Part shown: positions 27,118 through 34,968 of the stretch, in pieces
How the letters are laid out: each line of letters starts with the position of its first letter
Position numbering within the stretch: position 1 is the first letter of the stretch
Source: CAIKBL01 sp964555355
GTDB lineage: Bacteria > Pseudomonadota > Gammaproteobacteria > Ga0077536
Direction of reading: 5' to 3'
Length of the DNA stretch: 64,000 bases
Assembly (NCBI GenBank): GCA_964555355.1
Contig: CAZKRY010000002.1
Location: 186,001-250,000, forward strand
Made by a program: the position numbers and the translations under genes
The notes under the pieces: model-generated
What the model was told of the DNA's origin: nothing
Databases searched by the model: none
The model's input: the letters and a program-made list of their open reading frames with translations, nothing else

Positions 27118-27876
27118 CTACTGCAGCTTTTGGAGGTATTGCTTGGTGAACACTTTATCCGCCAAGCCACGGAGTTTCATGTCTTTGTAGTCCATCACCG
27201 ATACATCACCTTGTTTAACTCCGTCTTCGAGTATCAGTCTAGTCGGCCGTAACCGACCTGCCATCATTGTGAATTTTTGATAGCGCGCTGTTTTGAGTAA
27301 CCTATTAGAAATTGTGTAAAACTCGGCTTTGTATGGCCAGCGCGATTTCTTTTCTACCCAGTAGAGCACTTTCTGATAAGTGACGCCCCGGCGCTCGGCG
27401 GTTAACTCCAGTACTACGTAGTCTTTGCCGTCAATTTGCTCTTCCCGCAACACCTTAGGCCTGTAGTCTCCGCTGAAATTCGCACGTGCTAGGTCGCCAT
27501 TAGCAACTTGACCCGTTAGCTTCTGGGACAAAGGTAGCCGTACGGGTTGGGACACGCTGGGCAAGAAAATCCATAAGTCTGATTCTCGCATTAGCATCAT
27601 CTGCCCACGGTCGGTGGCCGGTGCGGTAGTCAAAACCACGGTGCGGGTATTCCCTTTCGATAGCACACGGTACCCATGCAGAGACTTTTTGCCAGCCCCG
27701 TTATTCGATTCGACGCGGATGTCGACCTGAAATCCGTCCTTAGGGAAGCGAACTTCGTCCGCCGCTGCAACCAGTGCGCGAGCATCCATGGGCGAAGGAT
27801 TCACTTCAGCCGCAACTTGTCCCACCGCAAAAGCTGCTACTAACAAGACGTAAACACGCGAGAAGTTAAACTGCAT
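27118..27876 (-). CDS. Outer-membrane lipoprotein-sorting protein (LolA-like)
   Basis: 252 aa. A cleavable signal peptide (ending AVGQVAAEV) is followed by a LolA-like half-barrel domain of the outer-membrane lipoprotein-sorting family: DIRVESNNGAGKKSLHGYRV, MRESDLWIFLPSVSQPVRLP, WVEKKSRWPYKAEFYTISNR. Such periplasmic proteins carry a lipid or lipoprotein between an inner-membrane ABC exporter and the outer membrane. It is encoded on the opposite strand between the permeases and the ATPase, which fits a shared transport pathway. It is not the housekeeping LolA (longer, with the extra 'lipoprotein-sorting' features). Confidence 0.87.
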   Translation of the reverse strand: MQFNFSRVYVLLVAAFAVGQVAAEVNPSPMDARALVAAADEVRFPKDGFQVDIRVESNNGAGKKSLHGYRVLSKGNTRTVVLTTAPATDRGQMMLMRESDLWIFLPSVSQPVRLPLSQKLTGQVANGDLARANFSGDYRPKVLREEQIDGKDYVVLELTAERRGVTYQKVLYWVEKKSRWPYKAEFYTISNRLLKTARYQKFTMMAGRLRPTRLILEDGVKQGDVSVMDYKDMKLRGLADKVFTKQYLQKLQ

Positions 27877-28025
27877 TTGACTTAGGTCCTCGTCTGTCGG
27901 TGTTAGTGGCCGCCTTTCCCACTCAAGGAGGACTTTGGGCGACGCTTGGCTAAAAGTGACTTAGGCTTAGATTTACTTGTATATTAAAGTAGTTATAGTT
28001 AATACATAAAGTCATTCTTGGGCAT

Positions 28026-28772
28026 ATGGCAGCGTCCACATTAAGTCGCCAGCCGACACCAAAAAGTACCGAGAGCACCCAGTACGTGGTGCAGGTGCAA
28101 AATGTGTACAAGGAGTACTTTTTGGGTACCCAAAAAGTCTCTGCCCTTAAAAACGTCGACGTTCTGATTCGTCCAGGAGAATTTCTAGCAATCTCCGGGC
28201 CGTCTGGAAGCGGAAAATCCACGTTATTAAATATGATCGGATGTATCGACACACCGGATGAAGGGCGCATCATCATTGGCGACACCGACGTTACGTCGCT
28301 GACCCCGAATGAACTTGCCGATCTCCGCTCTCGGCAGATCGGTTTCATATTCCAGACGTTTAACTTACTCCCGGTACTTTCTGCGGCGGAAAATGTCGAA
28401 TATCCCCTTCTCAATCGCCGGCTTGGTCGTAAACAACGTAAAGAACGAGTCGAATACTTCTTAAATCTTGTCGGCCTAGGGAAGTTCTTGAGTCATCGAC
28501 CGAACGAAATGAGCGGCGGACAGCGTCAGCGCGTCGCGATAGCACGCGCATTGGCGGGTGACCCAAGCATTATCCTAGCGGACGAGCCGACCGCCAATTT
28601 GGATCATAAGACTGGCCTTAGCATTCTCAATTTAATGTCGGAAATAAATCAACGGCAAAAGACGACTTTTATCTTCTCGACACATGATGCGCAGGTCATG
28701 GCGATGGCGCACCGAGTCGTCCGACTTGCGGATGGGGTTATCATCGATATGGGCTACAAATTCACCGATTAG
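28026..28772 (+). CDS. ABC transporter ATP-binding protein (LolD/MacB-like)
   Basis: 248 aa, complete ATPase: Walker A GPSGSGKST, Q-loop FIFQTFNLLP, signature MSGGQRQR, Walker B IILADEPTANLD, H-loop FSTHD. It belongs to the LolD/FtsE/MacB group that pairs with FtsX-type permeases, here most likely those at 24327-27114. A 25-residue N-terminal extension precedes the ATPase core. It begins about 150 bases from the divergent LolA-like gene and its product is encoded just before the outer-membrane barrel protein (19 bases apart), so these two are co-transcribed. Confidence 0.92.
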   Translation: MAASTLSRQPTPKSTESTQYVVQVQNVYKEYFLGTQKVSALKNVDVLIRPGEFLAISGPSGSGKSTLLNMIGCIDTPDEGRIIIGDTDVTSLTPNELADLRSRQIGFIFQTFNLLPVLSAAENVEYPLLNRRLGRKQRKERVEYFLNLVGLGKFLSHRPNEMSGGQRQRVAIARALAGDPSIILADEPTANLDHKTGLSILNLMSEINQRQKTTFIFSTHDAQVMAMAHRVVRLADGVIIDMGYKFTD

Positions 28773-28791
28773 CAAACTAAGGAAGAATGAG

Positions 28792-30333
28792 TTGGCTAAA
28801 TCATCGAAGTTTTCCGTGGCAGCATTTGCCACCATTTGTTTGCTAGGTTCGCGAATGGCGAACGCTCAAGACTCGGTTGAAGATCTGTTTGGGGCTGATG
28901 CGCTAGGCGACGAAGCAATCGAAGAGAGTCCGAGCGAGGCCGTCGTGAACGAAAGCGAAGACGACGGTGCGAGCACAGAAGCGTCAGAGAAAGCTCCTGG
29001 TTCCGCAGAAGAGCTTTTCGGTATCGAAAACCCGTCAGTACCAGACACCCCATCAACCGAAGCCGACGCGTCGGTATCGGCTGCGACCGATGAGCCAGGT
29101 ACTATCCAAACTGACGAACCGGCGGTGAAATTGTCCGGATTTTGGCAAAATGAACTGGCATTCACTTACGTGGGAGAATCGCATTTTTCGAAATGGCGCA
29201 ATATTGGCCGGTTAGTCGCCAAAGGAGAATTCACGCCCAATGTTAAGTGGCAGGTGAGTGGGCACCTTATCTACGATCCTGTTTTCGAACTTGACGATTT
29301 TTATCAAGATCGCGTTGAAGACAATCAAAAGCTCGACGGTTACTTTCACGAAACCTTCGTGAGTATTTCTTCAGGAAACTGGGAGTGGACGCTTGGTCGT
29401 CAAAATATCGTTTGGGGTGAGGCTGTAGGTTTGTTTTTCGCCGACGTAGTTTCGGCGCTTGATTTGCGTGAATTCGTTCTGCCGGATTTCGAGCTGATCC
29501 GTATTCCACAATGGGCTATTCGCAGCGAGTACTTCGGGGACGATTTGCACGCGGAACTCCTCTATATTCCTATGATTACCACCGAAGAGATTGGAGAGTT
29601 TGGTGCCGAGTACTTTCCGTTCCCAGTGAGGGCCCCCGCTGGTTTCGGCGTCACAGTGCTCGACGAGCAAGAACCCGGAAAATTCGGTCGTGATTTCGCA
29701 GCAGGCGGCCGTATTTCATATTTGAAGAACGGATGGGACGCGGCGCTTTTCTATTACACAAGCCCGGATCGCAGTGCTGCATTCTCAAGGGAAGTTTCTC
29801 TTAGCCCCAGCCCCCAACTGATATTTCGCGGAATTCACGAGAGAATCCATCAAATAGGCAGTACGCTCGCAAAAGACATCGGACCTACGATCCTGAAAGT
29901 CGAGGCGGTGTACACCAAGGATCGCTTAATGTCGGTAGGAGACCCAATTGATTTAAATGGACTGGATGAAACTGACGAATTCCGCTACCTGATTGGGCTA
30001 GATTGGGTCATCGGAGAACACACCCTAAATGCACAACTGTTTCAGACTTGGTTTCAGGATCACCAGGCAACTATGGCGCTTGATGAACTGGAGTCGGGAA
30101 TCAGTTTGTATGCAAAAACCACGGGCATTCATCCAGACATCGAGCCGGAATTGCTTTGGATTCGCAGTTTGAATCGGAATGAGTGGTTGCTTGAAGCAAA
30201 AGTATCGTGGAAGTTTCAACCGGATTGGCGATTGGCCGTTGGTGCGGATATTTTCGAAGGCCCGGCGAGCGGGATATTAGGCCGCTTCGATGAAACCGAT
30301 CGGGTGTATACCGAAATTCGCTTCAGCTTCTAG
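28792..30333 (+). CDS. Outer-membrane beta-barrel protein with acidic N-terminal segment
   Basis: 513 aa. The start is a TTG at 28792-28794: GGAAG lies 6 bases upstream, and starting here gives a clean signal peptide (MAKSSKFSVAAFATICLLG, cleavage near ANAQ). The open frame extends 36 codons further back but would overlap the ATPase gene. Residues ~25-110 are acidic and disordered-looking, with two copies of a short motif (VEDLFGADA and AEELFGIEN). Beta-barrel strands follow, starting FWQNELAFTYVG, and the last residues are EIRFSF with the terminal Phe of outer-membrane proteins. It resembles DUF1302-type porin-like proteins. Context suggests it is the outer-membrane end of the Lol-like pathway. 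Confidence 0.83.
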   Translation: MAKSSKFSVAAFATICLLGSRMANAQDSVEDLFGADALGDEAIEESPSEAVVNESEDDGASTEASEKAPGSAEELFGIENPSVPDTPSTEADASVSAATDEPGTIQTDEPAVKLSGFWQNELAFTYVGESHFSKWRNIGRLVAKGEFTPNVKWQVSGHLIYDPVFELDDFYQDRVEDNQKLDGYFHETFVSISSGNWEWTLGRQNIVWGEAVGLFFADVVSALDLREFVLPDFELIRIPQWAIRSEYFGDDLHAELLYIPMITTEEIGEFGAEYFPFPVRAPAGFGVTVLDEQEPGKFGRDFAAGGRISYLKNGWDAALFYYTSPDRSAAFSREVSLSPSPQLIFRGIHERIHQIGSTLAKDIGPTILKVEAVYTKDRLMSVGDPIDLNGLDETDEFRYLIGLDWVIGEHTLNAQLFQTWFQDHQATMALDELESGISLYAKTTGIHPDIEPELLWIRSLNRNEWLLEAKVSWKFQPDWRLAVGADIFEGPASGILGRFDETDRVYTEIRFSF

Positions 30334-31247
30334 CGTGCCTCCCCCTGACCGAAACAGGCTGCCGCAGCTTCAGATAAAAATTGGATAAAGCTGACTCGCC
30401 AGTCCGGCAATTGGATCCCAAAGTTTTCGAGTAGCTTTTGATTTGACAAAACAGAGTACGGCGGGCGCGTCGCCGGTGCACCGTATTCCGCAGCCGTGAT
30501 AGGTGACAATTGAGCCAACGGCCCCTGGATTAGGCCTTCGCTTTGCGCTAATAAGAGAATGTCGTTCGCAAATTCGAACCAGCTTGTGCTACCTCCAGCC
30601 GACACATGGTAGATGCCACTATTTTTCCAGCCATTTAACTGCGCCTTCTGAGCAGCCAAGCCTGTAGCGTAAGCGAGTAGCCTTGCCCAAGTCGGTGCGC
30701 CTATCTGATCATTTACAATTTTTAATTCCGAGCGAGTTCTGGCTAAACGAATAATGGTCTTAAAGAAATTTTGGCCTGTGTGGCCATAGACCCACGAAGT
30801 ACGCAAAATCAAATAGGGGCAGCCGCTAGAGATAATTGCCTCATCCCCAGCAAGCTTCGACTTGCCATACACGCCAAGTGGGGCCGGTTGCTGATCTTCG
30901 CGATAAGGGATTTTCGACACGCCGTCGTACACGTAATCCGTTGAGTAGTGAATCAACGGGCAGCCGAGACGCGCAGCTTCTATCGCCATCTCGGCAGGAG
31001 TCTCTGCATTCACCCTGAAGGCTAACCCGCTTTCCGATTCGGCTTTATCTACCGCGGTGTAAGCTGCCGCGTTTACTATAAGAGCGGGCTTCTCGTCACG
31101 AATAATATTGATCACTGCATTCGGGTTTGTAAAATCACAGTTAGCCCGATTTGCCTCCAATACCGTCCCAAGGACGCTTAAGCTCCGCGCAAGCTCAACT
31201 CCGAGCTGACCTTGCGCACCGAACAGTAAGATTACCTGTCGAGTCAT
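30330..31247 (-). CDS. rfbD: dTDP-4-dehydrorhamnose reductase
   Basis: 305 aa. Last step of dTDP-L-rhamnose synthesis: NADPH-dependent reduction of dTDP-4-keto-L-rhamnose. NAD(P)-binding GAQGQLG near the N-terminus; STDYVYDG, the catalytic YGKSKLAGD (Tyr-x3-Lys) and RTSWVYG are all present. It overlaps the stop of the barrel gene on the opposite strand (4 bases) and its start overlaps the rfbC stop (ATGA). It is the last gene of the acyltransferase-rfbBACD operon. Confidence 0.96.
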   Translation of the reverse strand: MTRQVILLFGAQGQLGVELARSLSVLGTVLEANRANCDFTNPNAVINIIRDEKPALIVNAAAYTAVDKAESESGLAFRVNAETPAEMAIEAARLGCPLIHYSTDYVYDGVSKIPYREDQQPAPLGVYGKSKLAGDEAIISSGCPYLILRTSWVYGHTGQNFFKTIIRLARTRSELKIVNDQIGAPTWARLLAYATGLAAQKAQLNGWKNSGIYHVSAGGSTSWFEFANDILLLAQSEGLIQGPLAQLSPITAAEYGAPATRPPYSVLSNQKLLENFGIQLPDWRVSFIQFLSEAAAACFGQGEAR

Positions 31248-31876
31248 TTAGCCGGTGTATCAATACTGCGTACGTATTGTGGGAGACGTTCGTGTGAAAA
31301 ATCCCGTAATCTAACGCCTGCAGCGTCTTTAGCGGATAGCTTGGGCGCCTCGATTGGCCATCGAATCCCAAGGTCTTCGTCCTGCCAGCTCACCGTATTC
31401 TCATTTTCAGGTTGATAGAAGTCATCGCATTTGTAAGTGAAGTATGCGCTCTCACTGAGTACGCAAAAACCATGCGCAAAGCCCTTAGGAATGTAGAACT
31501 GGGTGCGTGTGTCGCCTGAGATAAAGACGCCGGCCCATCGACCGAAAGTCGGCGAGCCATGTCGCACGTCCACTGCAACATCGAATACTTCGCCAGCGAC
31601 AACACTTACCAATTTTGCTTGAGCGCCCGGATTCTGAAAGTGCAATCCACGCAATACGCCTTGTGCTGAGAACGACAAATTATCCTGAATGAAATTCGCA
31701 TCCACGCCAAAATTCGAATAACGTTGTTGATGATATGTTTCCAAAAAGAACCCGCGAGAATCGCCGAAGAATTTGGGAAGTACGACAACAAGTCCCGGAA
31801 TGTCCAATATTGCCGCGCGCGTTCCCTGCGGGGAAACCATCTCCTTAATAACGCGAGCTCCGTTGATTTTAATCAT
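31244..31876 (-). CDS. rfbC: dTDP-4-dehydrorhamnose 3,5-epimerase
   Basis: 210 aa, a cupin epimerase slightly longer than the usual ~185 because of about 25 extra N-terminal residues before VVLPKFFGDSRGFFLETY. The active-site motifs FIQDNLSFSAQGVLRGLHFQ (His) and IPKGFAHGFCVLSE are intact. It converts dTDP-4-keto-6-deoxyglucose to the L-rhamno form. It overlaps rfbA and rfbD by 4 bases on either side. Confidence 0.95.
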   Translation of the reverse strand: MIKINGARVIKEMVSPQGTRAAILDIPGLVVVLPKFFGDSRGFFLETYHQQRYSNFGVDANFIQDNLSFSAQGVLRGLHFQNPGAQAKLVSVVAGEVFDVAVDVRHGSPTFGRWAGVFISGDTRTQFYIPKGFAHGFCVLSESAYFTYKCDDFYQPENENTVSWQDEDLGIRWPIEAPKLSAKDAAGVRLRDFSHERLPQYVRSIDTPAK

Positions 31877-32748
31877 TCGCGATTTGCAAGATTTAATAGG
31901 TATTGGCCATAGGCGTTTTTTGCCAAAGGCGCCGCCAATTCAATGAGCTGTTCGCGCCCAATAAACCCCATCCTGTATGCAATTTCTTCCGGGCAGGAAA
32001 TCTTGAGTCCTTGACGGCTTTCCACCACCTTCACAAACTCAGTGGCGTCGACCAAAGAATCGTGCGTTCCGGTATCTAGCCAGGCGGCTCCGCGGCTCAA
32101 TATTTCCACGTTCAATCGCCCCTGCTGCAAGTAGATACGATTGACATCCGTTATCTCTAGTTCCCCGCGCGGGGAAGGTTTCATTGATTTGGCTACGTTC
32201 ACAACCCCGTTGTCATAGAAGTACAGCCCTGTCACCGCATAATTCGATTTGGGCTTTGGAGGTTTCTCTTCGATGTCGACGGCATTGCCGGCCGTATCAA
32301 AACTGACCACGCCGTAACGTTCCGGATCGTTTACGAAATATCCAAATACTGTCGCGCCTTCTTCCCGCGCGGCTGCTCGCTGGAGCTGCGTTGAGAACCC
32401 ATGTGCGTAAAAAAGATTGTCGCCTAAAATAAGGCACGAACAATCGTCCCCAATGAAACGCTCTCCAATCAGGAAAGCCTGCGCAAGGCCATCCGGACGT
32501 GGTTGCGGCGCATACTGGAAATTGCAACCCCAATGATTCCCATCACCTAATAGCGCTTCGAAGCGCGGCAAATCTTGCGGCGTTGAAATTATGAGAATGT
32601 CGCGAATACCTGCCAGCATCAGCGTACTCAGCGGGTAATAGATCATCGGCTTGTCGTACACCGGCAACAGCTGCTTGCTCACAGCAAGCGTTATCGGATA
32701 CAGACGCGTGCCGGATCCGCCGGCAAGGATGATGCCTTTTCGTTTCAC
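31873..32748 (-). CDS. rfbA: Glucose-1-phosphate thymidylyltransferase
   Basis: 291 aa. First step of dTDP-rhamnose synthesis, making dTDP-glucose from dTTP and glucose-1-phosphate. The nucleotide-binding signature GIILAGGSGTRLYPITLAVS and the KQLLPVYDKPMIYYPLSTLM segment are intact. The start is a GTG at 32746-32748 with AAGGA about 7 bases upstream. Its end overlaps rfbC by 4 bases. Confidence 0.96.
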   Translation of the reverse strand: MKRKGIILAGGSGTRLYPITLAVSKQLLPVYDKPMIYYPLSTLMLAGIRDILIISTPQDLPRFEALLGDGNHWGCNFQYAPQPRPDGLAQAFLIGERFIGDDCSCLILGDNLFYAHGFSTQLQRAAAREEGATVFGYFVNDPERYGVVSFDTAGNAVDIEEKPPKPKSNYAVTGLYFYDNGVVNVAKSMKPSPRGELEITDVNRIYLQQGRLNVEILSRGAAWLDTGTHDSLVDATEFVKVVESRQGLKISCPEEIAYRMGFIGREQLIELAAPLAKNAYGQYLLNLANRE

Positions 32749-32770
32749 AGGGAGTCCTTACCGCGTTCTC

Positions 32771-33832
32771 TCATGCCGTTTCGAGTCCTAATCGTTCGCC
32801 ACGATACGCCCCAGAGGCGATTCGTGCGGTCCATTCCGGATTATCCAAGTACCAACGAACAGTCTTGGCTATTCCCGATTCAAATGTTTCGGTCGGCAGC
32901 CAGCCGAACTCGCGTTTGAGTTTCGAGGCATCCATCGCGTAACGAAAATCGTGGCCGGGCCGATCCGTCACAAACGTGATGAGATTTTCATACCGACGAT
33001 TATCGAGCGGACGTAACGAATCAAGCTCGGCGCAGATGGTTTTCACGACATCGATATTGCGACGCTCGCTATTGCCGCCGACGTTGTAGGTTGCCCCCAC
33101 CGGCGCGCGCTCAAGCACCGTGAGGATGGCGCGCACATGGTCATCCACGTAAAGCCAGTCACGAACGTTTTCCCCCTTGCCGTACACCGGCAAGCTCTCG
33201 CGGCGCAGCGCCTTGAGAATGATGAGTGGAATAAGCTTTTCTGGAAATTGGCAGGGACCATAGTTATTGGAGCAATTGGTGAGCAGCACTGGGAGGCCAT
33301 AAGTCTCATGCCACGCGCGCACCAGGTGATCGCTCGCAGCCTTGCTTGCTGAGTAAGGCGAACGAGGACTGTAGGGCGTTTCCTCGGTAAACAACCCTTC
33401 ATCGCCGAGCGACCCGAATACTTCGTCTGTCGACACGTGGTGAAAACGAAACGCGGACTTTCCGGCGGGCTCAAGGCCGCTCCAATACGTACGTGCCGCT
33501 TGTAACAACGCGTAGGTACCTTGGATATTGGTTGTAATGAACGCCGCCGGACCATCGATTGAACGATCGACATGAGATTCCGCGGCAAGATGGATGACCG
33601 CTTCCGGTTGAAATTCTATGAATAATTGCGTCAGCGCCCCTTCATCACAAATGTCTGCACGCGCGAATTGATAACGTTCGTTGTGCGCAACCGCCGCCAA
33701 TGATTCCAAATTACCGGCGTAAGTTAGCTTGTCGACATTGAGAACTTTCGCAGAAGTTTCCTTTATCAAAAAGCGTACTAGTGCAGAACCAATAAAACCC
33801 GCACCACCGGTTACTAGAATTTTTCGCTGCAT
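32771..33832 (-). CDS. rfbB: dTDP-glucose 4,6-dehydratase
   Basis: 353 aa extended SDR. NAD-binding TGGAGFIGSALV, HLAAESHVDRSIDGP, STDEVFG, and catalytic YSASKAASDHL (Tyr-x3-Lys). It makes dTDP-4-keto-6-deoxyglucose. It is 22 bases upstream of rfbA and 23 bases downstream of the acyltransferase gene, so all five genes are probably one transcript. Rhamnose is a plausible component of the exopolysaccharide encoded in the same locus. Confidence 0.97.
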   Translation of the reverse strand: MQRKILVTGGAGFIGSALVRFLIKETSAKVLNVDKLTYAGNLESLAAVAHNERYQFARADICDEGALTQLFIEFQPEAVIHLAAESHVDRSIDGPAAFITTNIQGTYALLQAARTYWSGLEPAGKSAFRFHHVSTDEVFGSLGDEGLFTEETPYSPRSPYSASKAASDHLVRAWHETYGLPVLLTNCSNNYGPCQFPEKLIPLIILKALRRESLPVYGKGENVRDWLYVDDHVRAILTVLERAPVGATYNVGGNSERRNIDVVKTICAELDSLRPLDNRRYENLITFVTDRPGHDFRYAMDASKLKREFGWLPTETFESGIAKTVRWYLDNPEWTARIASGAYRGERLGLETA

Positions 33833-33855
33833 GTTATTGCCGTGATTTAAAGTGC

Positions 33856-34596
33856 CTAAGCACTTCGCATTAAGTCTTGAACAATAGTGTCCAGCAAACC
33901 ACGAATCGGAGTCGCGACATTCCTCTCAAATCCATCTCGCGTGACGCAATACGGAACGCGTAGGCCGTGGTGCTCAAGTGGCTCGCCGACCGCCTCGAAT
34001 TCGATTCCGTAACTCCGCAAGCGGCGGGCCAGCCTCGGCTCCATAATCGCAAACACCCGCTCGACGCCTCGGGTCAAACCCATAGCGGCTGCGGCAAGAT
34101 AAAGCCCAACCGCGATATGCGGAAACACGCGTCGCTCGGGCTCTACCAGCGAAGGCTCTTCATCCGGCGGATTATCCGGATGGTTTCGTTCATTGCGTCG
34201 TCGTCGAAACTGTGCCACCACCGCGACACGCGATATCTCTCCGGCACTCGCACGCCAATCGGCGTTCCAACTCGAGCTATCAAGTCTCTGCCCCACTTTT
34301 TTCATCGCGGCTTCGAAAGGAAACGGCCGAGTCGGATCCGTGCCACAGCTGACCAACCGCACACATCCCACAAACTGCTTGGATGGACGGTGCTGCAGAA
34401 GACAGGCTTGCGCGTAATCATCGTACGCATCGCGTTCCTGGCCAGTCGGAAAAAGGGCTTTATCCTCCCAGCCTAGCTCAGCGGCGTATACGCGATAGCG
34501 AATTCGATAAGTTTCTTCCTTAAGCGCTTGATTTGACGCGGCGATTACGGAGAAAAATCGCTGAAAATCCGCAACGATCGGGGAGTTCTCATTCAT
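33856..34596 (-). CDS. PEP-CTERM/exosortase system-associated acyltransferase (LuxI-like)
   Basis: 246 aa, of the LuxI-like/GNAT acyltransferase group restricted to PEP-CTERM genomes. The N-terminus TYRIRYRVYAAELGWED resembles the acyl-homoserine-lactone synthase pattern (conserved Arg, Tyr, Glu), and GEISRVAVVAQFRRRR is the family's core motif. A proline- and charge-rich insertion (about 137-155) interrupts the fold, as usual for this group. The product is unknown; it may be an acylated amino compound. It heads the rfbBACD operon and is divergent from the small gene at 34718. Confidence 0.88.
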   Translation of the reverse strand: MNENSPIVADFQRFFSVIAASNQALKEETYRIRYRVYAAELGWEDKALFPTGQERDAYDDYAQACLLQHRPSKQFVGCVRLVSCGTDPTRPFPFEAAMKKVGQRLDSSSWNADWRASAGEISRVAVVAQFRRRRNERNHPDNPPDEEPSLVEPERRVFPHIAVGLYLAAAAMGLTRGVERVFAIMEPRLARRLRSYGIEFEAVGEPLEHHGLRVPYCVTRDGFERNVATPIRGLLDTIVQDLMRSA

Positions 34597-34717
34597 CCAT
34601 GTCTCACTTGCTCCCGTCTAAATTCTGGCTTCGCACGACATGTGAAAAAGTGTAACATCCGCCAGGTAAAGTCAGGCCACAGTACTTAAACAATTCCTCC
34701 ACAGGACGGAGCATATA

Positions 34718-34927
34718 ATGAACAAGCATCATCAGCTGGTGACATCCCTGGGCGCGACCGTCGTAATGGCGGACGCTGAAAACGACTTCCTCATCGCCGA
34801 ACACGACGACGGCGATGACGCACATCTCGAAGTAGTAACGGCAACACCACCCAAATCTTCCGCCAACAAGGAGTTCGGAGCGGCGGTAAAGTCGTTACTC
34901 ACCAGTACGACCTGCCATAAGTACTAA
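34718..34927 (+). CDS. Small acidic protein of unknown function (69 aa)
   Basis: 69 aa, no family recognised. GGACGGAG lies 6 bases before the ATG, a good ribosome-binding site, and the gene fills the otherwise empty space between the LuxI-like acyltransferase (divergent) and prsR (convergent). The sequence has a short hydrophobic N-terminus (LVTSLGATVVMA), an acidic middle (EHDDGDDAHLE) and a basic, Ser/Thr-rich end with a Cys near the C-terminus (TSTTCHKY). No signal peptide or membrane helix. A short modified peptide or a small regulator of the adjacent PrsR is conceivable but unsupported. Confidence 0.6.
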   Translation: MNKHHQLVTSLGATVVMADAENDFLIAEHDDGDDAHLEVVTATPPKSSANKEFGAAVKSLLTSTTCHKY

Positions 34928-34947
34928 TCACGAATTGGTTCTACCCG

Positions 34948-34968
34948 CGCCGTTAATCTTAAACGGCG
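34948..34968. terminator. Possible bidirectional terminator hairpin
   Basis: Stem CGCCGTT/AACGGCG with a 7-base loop, sitting exactly between the stops of the small gene (34927) and prsR (34969). There is no T-tract on either side, so intrinsic termination would be weak. Confidence 0.35.

Noticed and set aside
34604..34825. 73-codon minus-strand frame opposite the 69-aa gene
   Set aside because: No ribosome-binding site; the opposite strand has a better start and spacing.
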